From NCBI RefSeq assembly GCF_002954665.1, contig NZ_MSCM01000001.1, positions 1,314,836 to 1,378,835 of the forward strand: a DNA stretch of 64,000 nt. The letters are read 5' to 3'. Shown piece after piece: positions 1-7,510 of the stretch. Made by a program: the position numbers and the translations under genes. The notes under the pieces are model-generated. The model worked only from the letters and a program-made list of their open reading frames with translations. It had not been told where the DNA came from and ran no database searches. The stretch comes from Polaribacter glomeratus (GTDB lineage: Bacteria; Bacteroidota; Bacteroidia; Flavobacteriales; Flavobacteriaceae). Within the stretch, counting starts at the first letter, position 1. The number at the start of each line of letters is the position of its first letter.

Positions 1-845
1 AAGTAAATCCTGTACTTGCCTTAGACCAACCGCCAGCTGTACCTATATGTATAATATTTTCTGAATTTTGTTCCCAAAATTTATAACACGTCATCGGTAT
101 TGAACCTTGTTCTTTATCTACAATTTCGTAGTCGGTAATATTTTTACTTTCTAAGTATTTTTCTATTGCTAGTTTATATTCTTCGTACTTCAATAAATCT
201 TCCGAAAATAAGGTATATTCAAATAAAGCTTCATTTTTTTTGTAAGGTAAGATGTACATAAAACGAGTATTTCCATTTTGAGCAACTGTAAAATCCATGA
301 AGGTTGCAGCATTATCGTCGAAGGTATCTTCTTTAGTTTTGATAAAAAAACCTACAAAATGTTGTTGTAAAACTGGATATTTAGTTTGTTCTTTATATTC
401 ATTATTAAAAAGAATACTATTAATAAGTTTCTTTGTTTTAAAGACTTGATTACTTGTTATTACTTCTGCTTCGCCTTTAAGTTGATGAATACTGGTAACA
501 TTTTTAGACTGAAAAGTAAAGTTTGTTTTCTGTTCTAAATGATTCCAGATTTTAAGGTAAAAATCTTTACTTTGAATCATTTTATATTGATAAGGAGCAA
601 TAACCTGTTCGGTTTTATACACATCACTTTTAAAAATAATTGTATTCCAAGAAATAGTTACAACATCATTCCATTCATCATTTTTATCTTCCCAATAACA
701 CCAAGTTCTGTCGTTTAAAGTTTTCTTTTCTTTATCTAATATCAGTATCGTCTTATCATCAAAAAAAGTATCTTTTGACATTCTATAAGCCATCATTAAA
801 CCAGATGCACCTCCACCAACAATTATGTAGTCGTAATAATTCATT
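1..845 (-). CDS. crtY: Lycopene beta-cyclase (FAD-dependent), partial
   Basis: The ATG is at 845 and the frame stays open to the left edge, so the C-terminus is missing. The start reads MNYYDYIIVGGGASGLMMAY, an FAD-binding beta-alpha-beta fold. The RTWCYWE stretch near residue 60 is typical of bacterial lycopene cyclases, and a GTAGGWSKASTGF segment lies near the cut end. Family role: it closes both ends of lycopene to give beta-carotene, next to the membrane. It is the last visible gene of the carotenoid operon and starts 86 bp after crtZ. Function is confident from motif and context. Confidence 0.9.
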
Positions 846-931
846 ATAGTTGTAATGGGGTAAATTTAATAAAAATAAAATAGCTATTTAATTTTATTCA
901 AATAGGTCTGATTTTTAGAATAATTAAAAAG

Positions 932-1375
932 TTATAATTTAGGTTTTTGAAAGTACTTAAAAGGTACAAATAACATTCCAAAACATTGGCTATCTTCTTT
1001 GCCCATGTTTTTATGATGAATTTTATGTGCCTTTCTAAGTCCTCTTAAATAATTGTTATTAGTGTTTTTAAACCATTTAAAGCGTTGGTGAATTAATACA
1101 TCGTGTACCAAGAAATAAGCAATTCCATAACATAAAATTCCAAGACCTATATACAGTAAATAGGTATATTCTGTATTTGATCCAAAATAGATTAAGAGCA
1201 TACTTGGTATTGCAAAAACAACAAAGAAAGCATCATTTTTTTCAAAACCTTGGTATTTTGGCTGATGATGATCTTCATGTAAATACCATCCAAAACCATG
1301 CATTATAAATTTATGCGTAAACCAAGACACACCTTCCATCAGTAAAAAAACGCCAAGAGTAATAAATAAAAACAT
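932..1375 (-). CDS. crtZ: Beta-carotene hydroxylase, CrtZ type
   Basis: A 147-residue fatty-acid-hydroxylase-superfamily membrane protein. The di-iron histidine motifs are visible: HKFIMH (21-26), HEDHH (33-37), H91/H96 and HKIHH (117-121). The family hydroxylates C-3 of beta-ionone rings, converting beta-carotene to zeaxanthin. Its ATG overlaps the crtB stop by one base (TAATG), so the two are translationally coupled. The window holds a second copy at 54824-55282 with the same histidine layout but clearly diverged sequence; the two probably act on different end groups. Confidence 0.93.
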   Translation of the reverse strand: MFLFITLGVFLLMEGVSWFTHKFIMHGFGWYLHEDHHQPKYQGFEKNDAFFVVFAIPSMLLIYFGSNTEYTYLLYIGLGILCYGIAYFLVHDVLIHQRFKWFKNTNNNYLRGLRKAHKIHHKNMGKEDSQCFGMLFVPFKYFQKPKL

Positions 1376-2220
1376 TATTTTATAATATTTAATTTATATT
1401 TTACATAACTTCTAGCCAATAAATTTAATTTCATTGGGTCTGAAATTCGGATTCTAGTATCCATAATTTTTTCTGAAGGCACAGATTTTAACTTCAGCAA
1501 TAATCTTTTGTAATATCTGTAAGCCATATAAACTCCAAATTTTGCTTCAACGGGTAATTTTAGAATTCCGTTTTTATAAGCAAAATCAAAATCTGATTCA
1601 ATATCATCGATAATAATTTGTTTTGAAGCAGCATCTAATTCTCCTAAATTTATGTTTGGGAAATAAGATCGATTTAAAACTTCATAATCATCTTTTAAAT
1701 CTCTTAAAAAATTTACTTTCTGAAAAGCAGAACCCAAACGCATTGCGGCATCTTTTAGTTCTTCATACTTTGCATCATCACCATCAACAAAAACTTTTAA
1801 ACACATTAAACCAACAACATCCGCAGAGCCATAGATATATTCATCATATTCGGCTTGTGTATCATATTCAGTTTTATACAAATCGGCTTTCATACTTTTT
1901 AAGAAAGCTTGCACCATTGTATCAGGAATATTGTATCTACTTACAGTTTGCTGAAATGAATTTAAAATAGGATTTAAACTGATACCTAACTTTTTTGAAA
2001 GATAATAATCACTTTCAAAATGTTCCATTAATTGCTGCTTGTCGTAATCATGAAAAGTATCTACAATTTCATCCGCAAAGCGAACAAAACCATAAATATT
2101 ATAGATGTCTTTTCTAATTTTAGTAGACAACATGTTTACAGCTAAAGAAAAAGATGTGCTATAGCTTTTTGTAACTAGTTTGCTACAGTCATTAGAGACT
2201 CTATCAAATAATTCTTTCAT
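1375..2220 (-). CDS. crtB: Phytoene synthase
   Basis: 281 residues, normal length for a squalene/phytoene synthase. The two aspartate-rich motifs that bind Mg-diphosphate are present: DEIVD (50-54), and the second within NFLRDLKDDY in the distal half. It condenses two geranylgeranyl diphosphates to phytoene, the committed step. It starts one base after the crtI stop and overlaps crtZ by one base, so crtI-crtB-crtZ is a tight operon. Confidence 0.95.
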   Translation of the reverse strand: MKELFDRVSNDCSKLVTKSYSTSFSLAVNMLSTKIRKDIYNIYGFVRFADEIVDTFHDYDKQQLMEHFESDYYLSKKLGISLNPILNSFQQTVSRYNIPDTMVQAFLKSMKADLYKTEYDTQAEYDEYIYGSADVVGLMCLKVFVDGDDAKYEELKDAAMRLGSAFQKVNFLRDLKDDYEVLNRSYFPNINLGELDAASKQIIIDDIESDFDFAYKNGILKLPVEAKFGVYMAYRYYKRLLLKLKSVPSEKIMDTRIRISDPMKLNLLARSYVKYKLNIIK

Positions 2221-2221
2221 A

Positions 2222-3688
2222 CTAATTCTGATTTTTTATAATTAATTCTGATGCAATTTTACCTGAAATTAATGCAGGTGGAACTCCTGGACCAGGAACT
2301 GTTAATTGACCAGTAAAAAACAAGTTTTTTACTTTACTACTTTTTATTTTAGGCCTTAAAAAAGCCGTTTGTAAAAGTGTATTTGCCATTCCGTAAGCAT
2401 TTCCTTTATAAGAGTTATATTCTTCTTTAAAATCATTTACACAAAACGATTTTTTAAACAACACATGCTCTTTAACTTTTTGATTTGTTAATTTCTCAAA
2501 TCTGTCCAAAATTTTATGAAAATATTCTTCTCTTAACGCTTCAGTATCTTCAATTCCTGGAGCTAACGGAATTAAGAAAAAACCTGCTTCTTTTCCTTCA
2601 GGAGCAGAAGTTTTATCTGTTATTGATGTAAAGTTAGCATAAAAAAGTGGATCCGTTGGCCATTTTGGATCATCATAGATTTCTTTAGCATGTAAGTCAA
2701 AATCCGTGTCAAAAAACAACGTATGGTGACAAACATTTTCTATCTTTTTATCAAAACCTACATAAAACAATAATGAAGAAGGCGCAAATGTCTTCTTGTC
2801 CCAATAATTTTCTGAATACTGTCTTAAATTTTGAGCTAACAAAGTTTCTGTGTGATGATAATCAGCACCGCTTAAAACTAAACTTGTTTCAATATTCTCA
2901 CCGTTTACATGCAAACCAATAACATTATTAGCTGCGTCGGTATTAATTTTTTCAACATTAGCGTTCAGTATAAAATTTACACCTAAACTTTCTGCTAATG
3001 AAACCATACCTTCAACCACTTTGTACATTCCTCCTCTGGGATGCCAAGTACCAAGACCAAAATCTGCATAATTCATAAAATTATAGAATGCTGGCGTATT
3101 ACTCGGTTTTGCACCCAAAAATAAAACGGGAAATTCTAAAATTTTAATTAATTTAGGACTCTTTATATTTTTTCTAACCTGTTTTCTTATCGTCGAAAAA
3201 AATTGAGTAACTCTAGCTACAGTAGTTGTAGTCACTAATTCTAGTGGCGAAATTCCGGGTTTATAAACTAAATCTTTTATCGCTGTATCGTAATTTGATT
3301 TTGCTGAGTCTAAGAAAGATTTTAAGTGTTTTGCACTTCCTTTTTCTTCTGATTCGAACATTTTATAAATGTCTTCTAAATTTTCAGAAATTTTTAAAGA
3401 GGAGTTTTCACCAAAGTATACTTCGTAACCAGGGCTTAATTTATCTAAAGTGTAGTAGTCTGAAGGCTTTTTGCCAAAATCTGCAAAAAAGCGTTCAAAA
3501 ACATCTGGCATCCAATACCAAGAAGGTCCTAAATCAAAAGTAAAACCATCTTTTTGATATTGCCTTGCTCGCCCACCGAGAGTATCATTTTTCTCTAAAA
3601 CAGTTACTTTGTAGCCTTGCTTTGCTAAATAACAAGAGGCTGATAAAGCAGAGAAACCAGAACCAATTATATGAATATTTTTGTTCAT
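2222..3688 (-). CDS. crtI: Phytoene desaturase (CrtI type)
   Basis: 488 residues. The N-terminal FAD-binding Rossmann motif is IHIIGSGFSALSASCYLA (5-22), followed by the GGRARQ loop. The C-terminal segment FFTGQLTVPGPGVPPALISG is the carotenoid oxidoreductase signature. It introduces the double bonds that turn phytoene into lycopene. It is the first biosynthetic gene after the carH-like regulator (61 bp gap), and a TATATTTG -7-like element lies 17-24 bases upstream of its ATG. A paralogue at 55282 is more CrtD-like. Confidence 0.93.
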   Translation of the reverse strand: MNKNIHIIGSGFSALSASCYLAKQGYKVTVLEKNDTLGGRARQYQKDGFTFDLGPSWYWMPDVFERFFADFGKKPSDYYTLDKLSPGYEVYFGENSSLKISENLEDIYKMFESEEKGSAKHLKSFLDSAKSNYDTAIKDLVYKPGISPLELVTTTTVARVTQFFSTIRKQVRKNIKSPKLIKILEFPVLFLGAKPSNTPAFYNFMNYADFGLGTWHPRGGMYKVVEGMVSLAESLGVNFILNANVEKINTDAANNVIGLHVNGENIETSLVLSGADYHHTETLLAQNLRQYSENYWDKKTFAPSSLLFYVGFDKKIENVCHHTLFFDTDFDLHAKEIYDDPKWPTDPLFYANFTSITDKTSAPEGKEAGFFLIPLAPGIEDTEALREEYFHKILDRFEKLTNQKVKEHVLFKKSFCVNDFKEEYNSYKGNAYGMANTLLQTAFLRPKIKSSKVKNLFFTGQLTVPGPGVPPALISGKIASELIIKNQN

Positions 3689-3704
3689 TATTTATTTTGT
3701 CTAA

Positions 3705-3712
3705 CAAATATA
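3705..3712 (-). promoter_or_regulatory. Candidate -7 element before crtI
   Basis: TATATTTG on the minus strand matches the Bacteroidetes TAnnTTTG box. The nearest TTG is only 13 bases upstream, too close for a good -33, so this is a weak or activator/repressor-dependent promoter at best. crtI could also be read through from the regulator gene. Confidence 0.35.
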
Positions 3713-3749
3713 GATATTAATTGAACAACTAAAAAAAATGAGTCCAATT

Positions 3750-4643
3750 TTATAAGACTTTTAACAAATCGCGAATAGAATCATACAATTGAATATTCTG
3801 ATTTAATTTAAGATGTCTAACTTTTTCTACCTTTCTTCCTGTTGCAATAAATTGATTATTTGTATTTGCCATGATTGTATCAATTTCTTTAAAATAATCA
3901 TCAATTTTATCATCGTAAGGCTGAATAGTTAATGCTGTAATAAAACATATTTCTCTTTTACTTTCTAAAAAATAATTTAAATTATTTAAAGGTAAACTTT
4001 GTCCAAGATAAACGGTGTGAAATCCCCTTAAAACCAATTCATAATTTAAATATAAGAGACCCAATTCATGGATTTCATTTTCTGGTAAAAATAAAACATA
4101 GGTTTTATTTGTATCGTTGATATTGTATTGTAATTTTTCTGTATTTATTTGTATTTTTTGTGCAATTAAATTTGATATAAAATGCTCATGTGCAGGTAAT
4201 AAAGTATCGGTATGCCATAGTAAACCTATATGTTCTAAAAATGGAATAAAAACGTCTTTAAAAATTTCTCTAAATGTTTTTTTGTGTAATAATGTATGAT
4301 AAGAATTATTAAAAAGAATTTTATCAAATTGAAACATTGATAACTTAAACGTATTTATTGCTTCATTGTCTGTTGCTGTTTCAAAAGCTAATTCTCTAGA
4401 CTTTAGTATTATGTCTTCTTCAGACATTTCTGCAATTTTAGAAATTTTATAATTATTTGTATTTAATAAAACAATATTTAAAAGTTTCGTTAGGTCTTCT
4501 GGAGTGTAATATCTAATATTTGTTTCAGTTCTTTTAGGTTCTAGTAAATTATAACGTTTTTCCCATATTCTAATGGTATGTGCTTTAATTCCTGAAATAT
4601 TCTCTAGGTCTTTTATTGTAAAATCCTGCTTAATATTGTTCAA
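3750..4643 (-). CDS. MerR-family regulator with cobalamin-binding domain (CarH/LitR-like)
   Basis: About 297 residues: an N-terminal MerR helix-turn-helix (FTIKDLENISGIKAHTIRIW), a helical B12-cap region and a Rossmann-like cobalamin domain. The Wx9EH motif (W143, E153-H154) and an ExHxxG motif with the lower axial histidine (H192) are both intact. Characterised CarH proteins use these to hold adenosylcobalamin and repress crt genes in the dark. I chose the TTG at 4643 (MNNIKQDF) rather than the TTG at 4667. The latter lies inside a good -7 box (TAAATTTG, 4672-4665), so it cannot be in the mRNA. Light-dependence is inference from motifs and the adjacent crt genes. Confidence 0.88.
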   Translation of the reverse strand: MNNIKQDFTIKDLENISGIKAHTIRIWEKRYNLLEPKRTETNIRYYTPEDLTKLLNIVLLNTNNYKISKIAEMSEEDIILKSRELAFETATDNEAINTFKLSMFQFDKILFNNSYHTLLHKKTFREIFKDVFIPFLEHIGLLWHTDTLLPAHEHFISNLIAQKIQINTEKLQYNINDTNKTYVLFLPENEIHELGLLYLNYELVLRGFHTVYLGQSLPLNNLNYFLESKREICFITALTIQPYDDKIDDYFKEIDTIMANTNNQFIATGRKVEKVRHLKLNQNIQLYDSIRDLLKVL

Positions 4644-4664
4644 TTTAACTCTTTTAGTGTTCAA

Positions 4665-4692
4665 CAAATTTACTGAATTTAATTTACTACAA
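4665..4692 (-). promoter_or_regulatory. Promoter of the carH-like gene
   Basis: On the minus strand TTG (4692-4690), a 17-base spacer and TAAATTTG (4672-4665) match the Bacteroidetes -33/-7 consensus. Transcription would begin near 4658, about 15 bases before the TTG at 4643. The -33 falls in the tandem repeats described at 4667-4704. Confidence 0.7.
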
Positions 4693-4704
4693 AATTTACT
4701 ACAA
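4667..4704. repeat. Tandem operator-like repeats over the carH-like promoter
   Basis: The 12-mer aatttactacaa occurs twice without a break (4681-4692 and 4693-4704). A third AATTTACT begins at 4667, inside the -7 box. Short tandem direct repeats overlapping the -33 of a regulator's own gene resemble the direct-repeat operators of known CarH proteins, which suggests autoregulation. The sequence itself does not match a published operator that I can confirm. Confidence 0.6.
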
Positions 4705-4733
4705 TTAAATTTTTAAAAAAATGTAACATTTTT

Positions 4734-4741
4734 TACTTTTG
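4734..4741 (+). promoter_or_regulatory. -7 element of the ECF sigma gene
   Basis: TACTTTTG fits TAnnTTTG and lies 33 bases before the GTG start at 4775. No convincing TTG sits at the right distance, so the promoter may need another sigma factor or be autoregulated. Confidence 0.5.
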
Positions 4742-4774
4742 CGCTACTAATTACTTAAAATAACAAGTTAGAGA

Positions 4775-5269
4775 GTGCAAAAAGATTTAGAAACTAAATT
4801 TTTAACGGACTTTGAAAAAAATCAAAATATTGCGCATAAAATTTGTAGAATATACACTACAAATACAAACGCTCATAAAGATTTGTTTCAAGAAATTACC
4901 ATTCAGCTCTGGAAAAACTATTCAAAGTTTAGAGGTGATTCTAAGTTTAGCACATGGATGTATCGAGTTGCTTTGAATACCGCAATTTCTTTGTATCGAA
5001 AATCGACCAGAACTGTAAAAACGCAAGATTTTAGCGATTTTGCTTACAAAATAAAAGCTACCGATTACGATGATACAGAAGAAAAACAACTAGAAGCATT
5101 ATATAAAGCAATTCATCAATTAAACGATATTGAAAAAGCGTTAATTTTTTTATACTTAGAAGACAAACCCTACAAAGAAATTGCTGATACTTTAGGTATT
5201 TCATCAGTAAATGCAAGAGTAAAAATGACCAGAGCAAAAGAAAAGTTAAAAAATATTTTAAACCCATAA
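4775..5269 (+). CDS. ECF-type RNA polymerase sigma factor
   Basis: 164 residues with a GTG start. Region 2 includes the LFQEITIQLWKNYSKFRGDSKFSTWMYRVA-type core at about 38-67. Region 4 is a C-terminal helix-turn-helix (KEIADTLGISSVNARVKM). No extra domain is visible. It is transcribed away from the carH-like regulator with about 130 bp between them. The membrane protein two bases downstream is in the usual place for an anti-sigma factor. The target regulon is unknown; control of the crt genes or of stress genes is only a guess. Confidence 0.9.
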   Translation: MQKDLETKFLTDFEKNQNIAHKICRIYTTNTNAHKDLFQEITIQLWKNYSKFRGDSKFSTWMYRVALNTAISLYRKSTRTVKTQDFSDFAYKIKATDYDDTEEKQLEALYKAIHQLNDIEKALIFLYLEDKPYKEIADTLGISSVNARVKMTRAKEKLKNILNP

Positions 5270-5271
5270 AG

Positions 5272-5916
5272 ATGGATTTATTAGACAAATATAAAAAAGC
5301 ATGGAATAATCAACCAAAGGAAACGGATACGTTTTCGGCTTTAGAAATTTATAAACTTGCGCACTCTAAATCGTCATCCGTAGTAAAATGGATTTTTATT
5401 ATTGCGCTTTTAGAGTTTGTACTTTGGTCTTCTCTAAATTTACTTATGCCCGAAGATTTTTATAAAATATACAGAGACTTAAATCTAATGCACTTTATTA
5501 ATATTTTTACAATTTTTCATTATTTAATAATTGTAGCTTTTCTTTTTTTATTTTATAAAAATTACAAAAGAATTTCTCTTATCGATAATACAAAGAGATT
5601 GATAAAAAGCATTTTAGGAATTAGAAAAACGGTAAAATATTATGTAATTTATAACTTAGCAATGGTCTTTTTAATAAGTATTATTGTGAATATTACAATG
5701 TTTTCTGATTCTGATAAATTACTTAAAACTATGAATCCTAATAATTTGACTATGGATATTAGCCAAGTTTTAACCATAACTATTATCACCCAGATTATTG
5801 TATTAATCGTTGTTTTAGTATTTCTTTGGTTATTTTACAAATTATTATATGGCATATTACTTAGAAAGTTAAACACCAACTATAAAGAATTAACTAAATT
5901 AGACAACTTAAATTAA
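5272..5916 (+). CDS. Four-helix membrane protein, possible anti-sigma partner
   Basis: 214 residues. A soluble N-terminal stretch of about 38 residues (MDLLDKYKKAWNNQ) is followed by hydrophobic segments near 40-60, 82-100, 122-145 and 165-190. It begins two bases after the ECF sigma stop, so the two are co-translated. The cytosolic N-terminus plus membrane anchor fits the anti-sigma plan, but I see no zinc-binding HxxxCxxC or other known anti-sigma motif. Recognised by position and topology only. Confidence 0.6.
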   Translation: MDLLDKYKKAWNNQPKETDTFSALEIYKLAHSKSSSVVKWIFIIALLEFVLWSSLNLLMPEDFYKIYRDLNLMHFINIFTIFHYLIIVAFLFLFYKNYKRISLIDNTKRLIKSILGIRKTVKYYVIYNLAMVFLISIIVNITMFSDSDKLLKTMNPNNLTMDISQVLTITIITQIIVLIVVLVFLWLFYKLLYGILLRKLNTNYKELTKLDNLN

Positions 5917-5923
5917 GCGTTTT

Positions 5924-6409
5924 ATGAAAAAATTTATAGTCTTTTTATTTTTAAGTTGCTCACTTACAATTGCTGCTCAACAAAAATCTAATTTTTGGGA
6001 TAACGTTCGTTTTGGAGGTGCTTTTACCTTAGGTTTTGGCACACAAACTACCATTGGTATTTCTCCTAGTGCTATTTATGATTTTCAAAATGGCTTTGCT
6101 TTAGGAACAGGCTTAACCTATATTTATAGTGAAATTAACGACTTTACTACCAACGTTTATGGTGGAAGTATTATTTCTTTATATCAAATTCCAACTATAG
6201 GAATTCAGCTTTCTGGAGAATATGAATACTCTTTTGCAAAACAAACAAATAGTTTTGGAACTATAAACACCAATTTTCCTGCACTATACATAGGTGCAGC
6301 CTACAATAGCGGAAGATTTGCGTTTGGAATAAGGTACGATGTTTTATATGATGAAAATAAGAGTGTGTATGCATCCGCTTTTTCGCCAATAGTTCGTTTT
6401 TATTTTTAA
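5924..6409 (+). CDS. Small outer-membrane beta-barrel protein
   Basis: 161 residues. A signal peptide (MKKFIVFLFLSCSLTIAAQ) is followed by repeated amphipathic strands rich in Gly, Tyr and Phe, ending in VRFYF, an aromatic terminus as in outer-membrane barrels. It starts seven bases after the membrane protein and completes the sigma operon. Homologues are sometimes labelled alpha-ketoglutarate decarboxylase, which nothing here supports. The 3' end overlaps the convergent threonine aldolase gene by four bases. Confidence 0.65.
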   Translation: MKKFIVFLFLSCSLTIAAQQKSNFWDNVRFGGAFTLGFGTQTTIGISPSAIYDFQNGFALGTGLTYIYSEINDFTTNVYGGSIISLYQIPTIGIQLSGEYEYSFAKQTNSFGTINTNFPALYIGAAYNSGRFAFGIRYDVLYDENKSVYASAFSPIVRFYF

Positions 6410-7425
6410 AAACTTTTCAATTCATTTAAAAGAATTTCATGCATCTCATTTGTATAATCTAAATGCGTAACAATTCTAATTTTACCTTCGCCCATTGGCG
6501 TTAACAAAATGTTTTTTTCTTTCATTTTGTTGATAAAATTTGTATCTCCAATAACTTCGTCTACATAAAAAATAACAATATTTGTCTCTATCGGTTCTAC
6601 TTTTGTAACATAAGAAAGAGACGCTAATACAACGCCAATTTCTTTTGCTTTTTGGTGATCGTCTGCCAAACGGGCAACATGATTATCTAAAGCATAAATA
6701 CCTGCAGCAGCTAAAAAACCGATTTGTCTCATAGCGCCTCCAAATAATTTTCTAATTCTTAATGCTTTTGCAATATGCTCTTTTGATCCTAATAAAATAG
6801 AACCAACTGGCGCGCCTAAACCTTTCGATAAACAAATAGAAATGGTATCAAACAACTGACCGTATTGTTTTGGAGTTTCCTCTTTTTCTACCAAAGCATT
6901 AAATAAACGAGCACCATCTAAATGAAAAGCCAAGTTATTTTCTTTTGATATTTTTTGAAGTTTTTCTAATTCAGAAAAATCCCAACAAGCACCACCGCCT
7001 TTATTTGTAGTGTTTTCTATACAAACCAATCTTGAATAAGGTACATGAATATCCGATCGACCAGAAACAGCTTCTTCTAACTGTTTTGCTGTAAACATTC
7101 CTCTATGTCCGTCAATTAATTTACAGGTTACACCAGAATTAAAAGCCGCTCCGCCACCTTCATAATTATAAACGTGTGCGTATTTATCACAAATTAATTT
7201 ATCGCCTGGCTGTGTGTGTAACTTTATAGCAGTCTGGTTTGCCATCGTTCCGGATGGAAAAAACAACGCATCTTCCATTCCGAACATAGCAGCCGCTTTT
7301 TCTTGCAAAGCATTTACTGTTGGATCGCTTTTAAAAACGTCGTCACCAACTTTTGCATGCATCATTGCATCTAACATTCCTTTTGTTGGCCTGGTTACTG
7401 TATCTGAAATTAAGTCAATTATCAT
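6406..7425 (-). CDS. ltaE: Low-specificity L-threonine aldolase
   Basis: 339 residues, fold-type I PLP enzyme of the beta-eliminating lyase group. The start MIIDLISDTVTRPTKGML and FPSGTMANQ are family landmarks. The PLP-binding lysine is in SKGLGAPVGS, and AFHLDGARLFNA holds the cofactor aspartate. It cleaves threonine or allo-threonine to glycine and acetaldehyde. It is a single gene, converging on the barrel gene. Confidence 0.92.
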   Translation of the reverse strand: MIIDLISDTVTRPTKGMLDAMMHAKVGDDVFKSDPTVNALQEKAAAMFGMEDALFFPSGTMANQTAIKLHTQPGDKLICDKYAHVYNYEGGGAAFNSGVTCKLIDGHRGMFTAKQLEEAVSGRSDIHVPYSRLVCIENTTNKGGGACWDFSELEKLQKISKENNLAFHLDGARLFNALVEKEETPKQYGQLFDTISICLSKGLGAPVGSILLGSKEHIAKALRIRKLFGGAMRQIGFLAAAGIYALDNHVARLADDHQKAKEIGVVLASLSYVTKVEPIETNIVIFYVDEVIGDTNFINKMKEKNILLTPMGEGKIRIVTHLDYTNEMHEILLNELKSF

Positions 7426-7510
7426 TTGTTATAAGTTGTTGTTATTATTGCTGCATTGAGCAGCACAAAGTTTCTCTAAGATTCTTTTTAATGTAAATCT
7501 ATGTGTCTAA

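Noticed and set aside
1623..1970. 115-residue plus-strand frame rich in His and Leu
   Set aside because: Antisense to crtB with low-complexity composition; a shadow of the coding frame.
5924..6409. Alpha-ketoglutarate decarboxylase
   Set aside because: A label sometimes carried by homologues; the protein has a signal peptide and barrel strands and is far too short for that enzyme.
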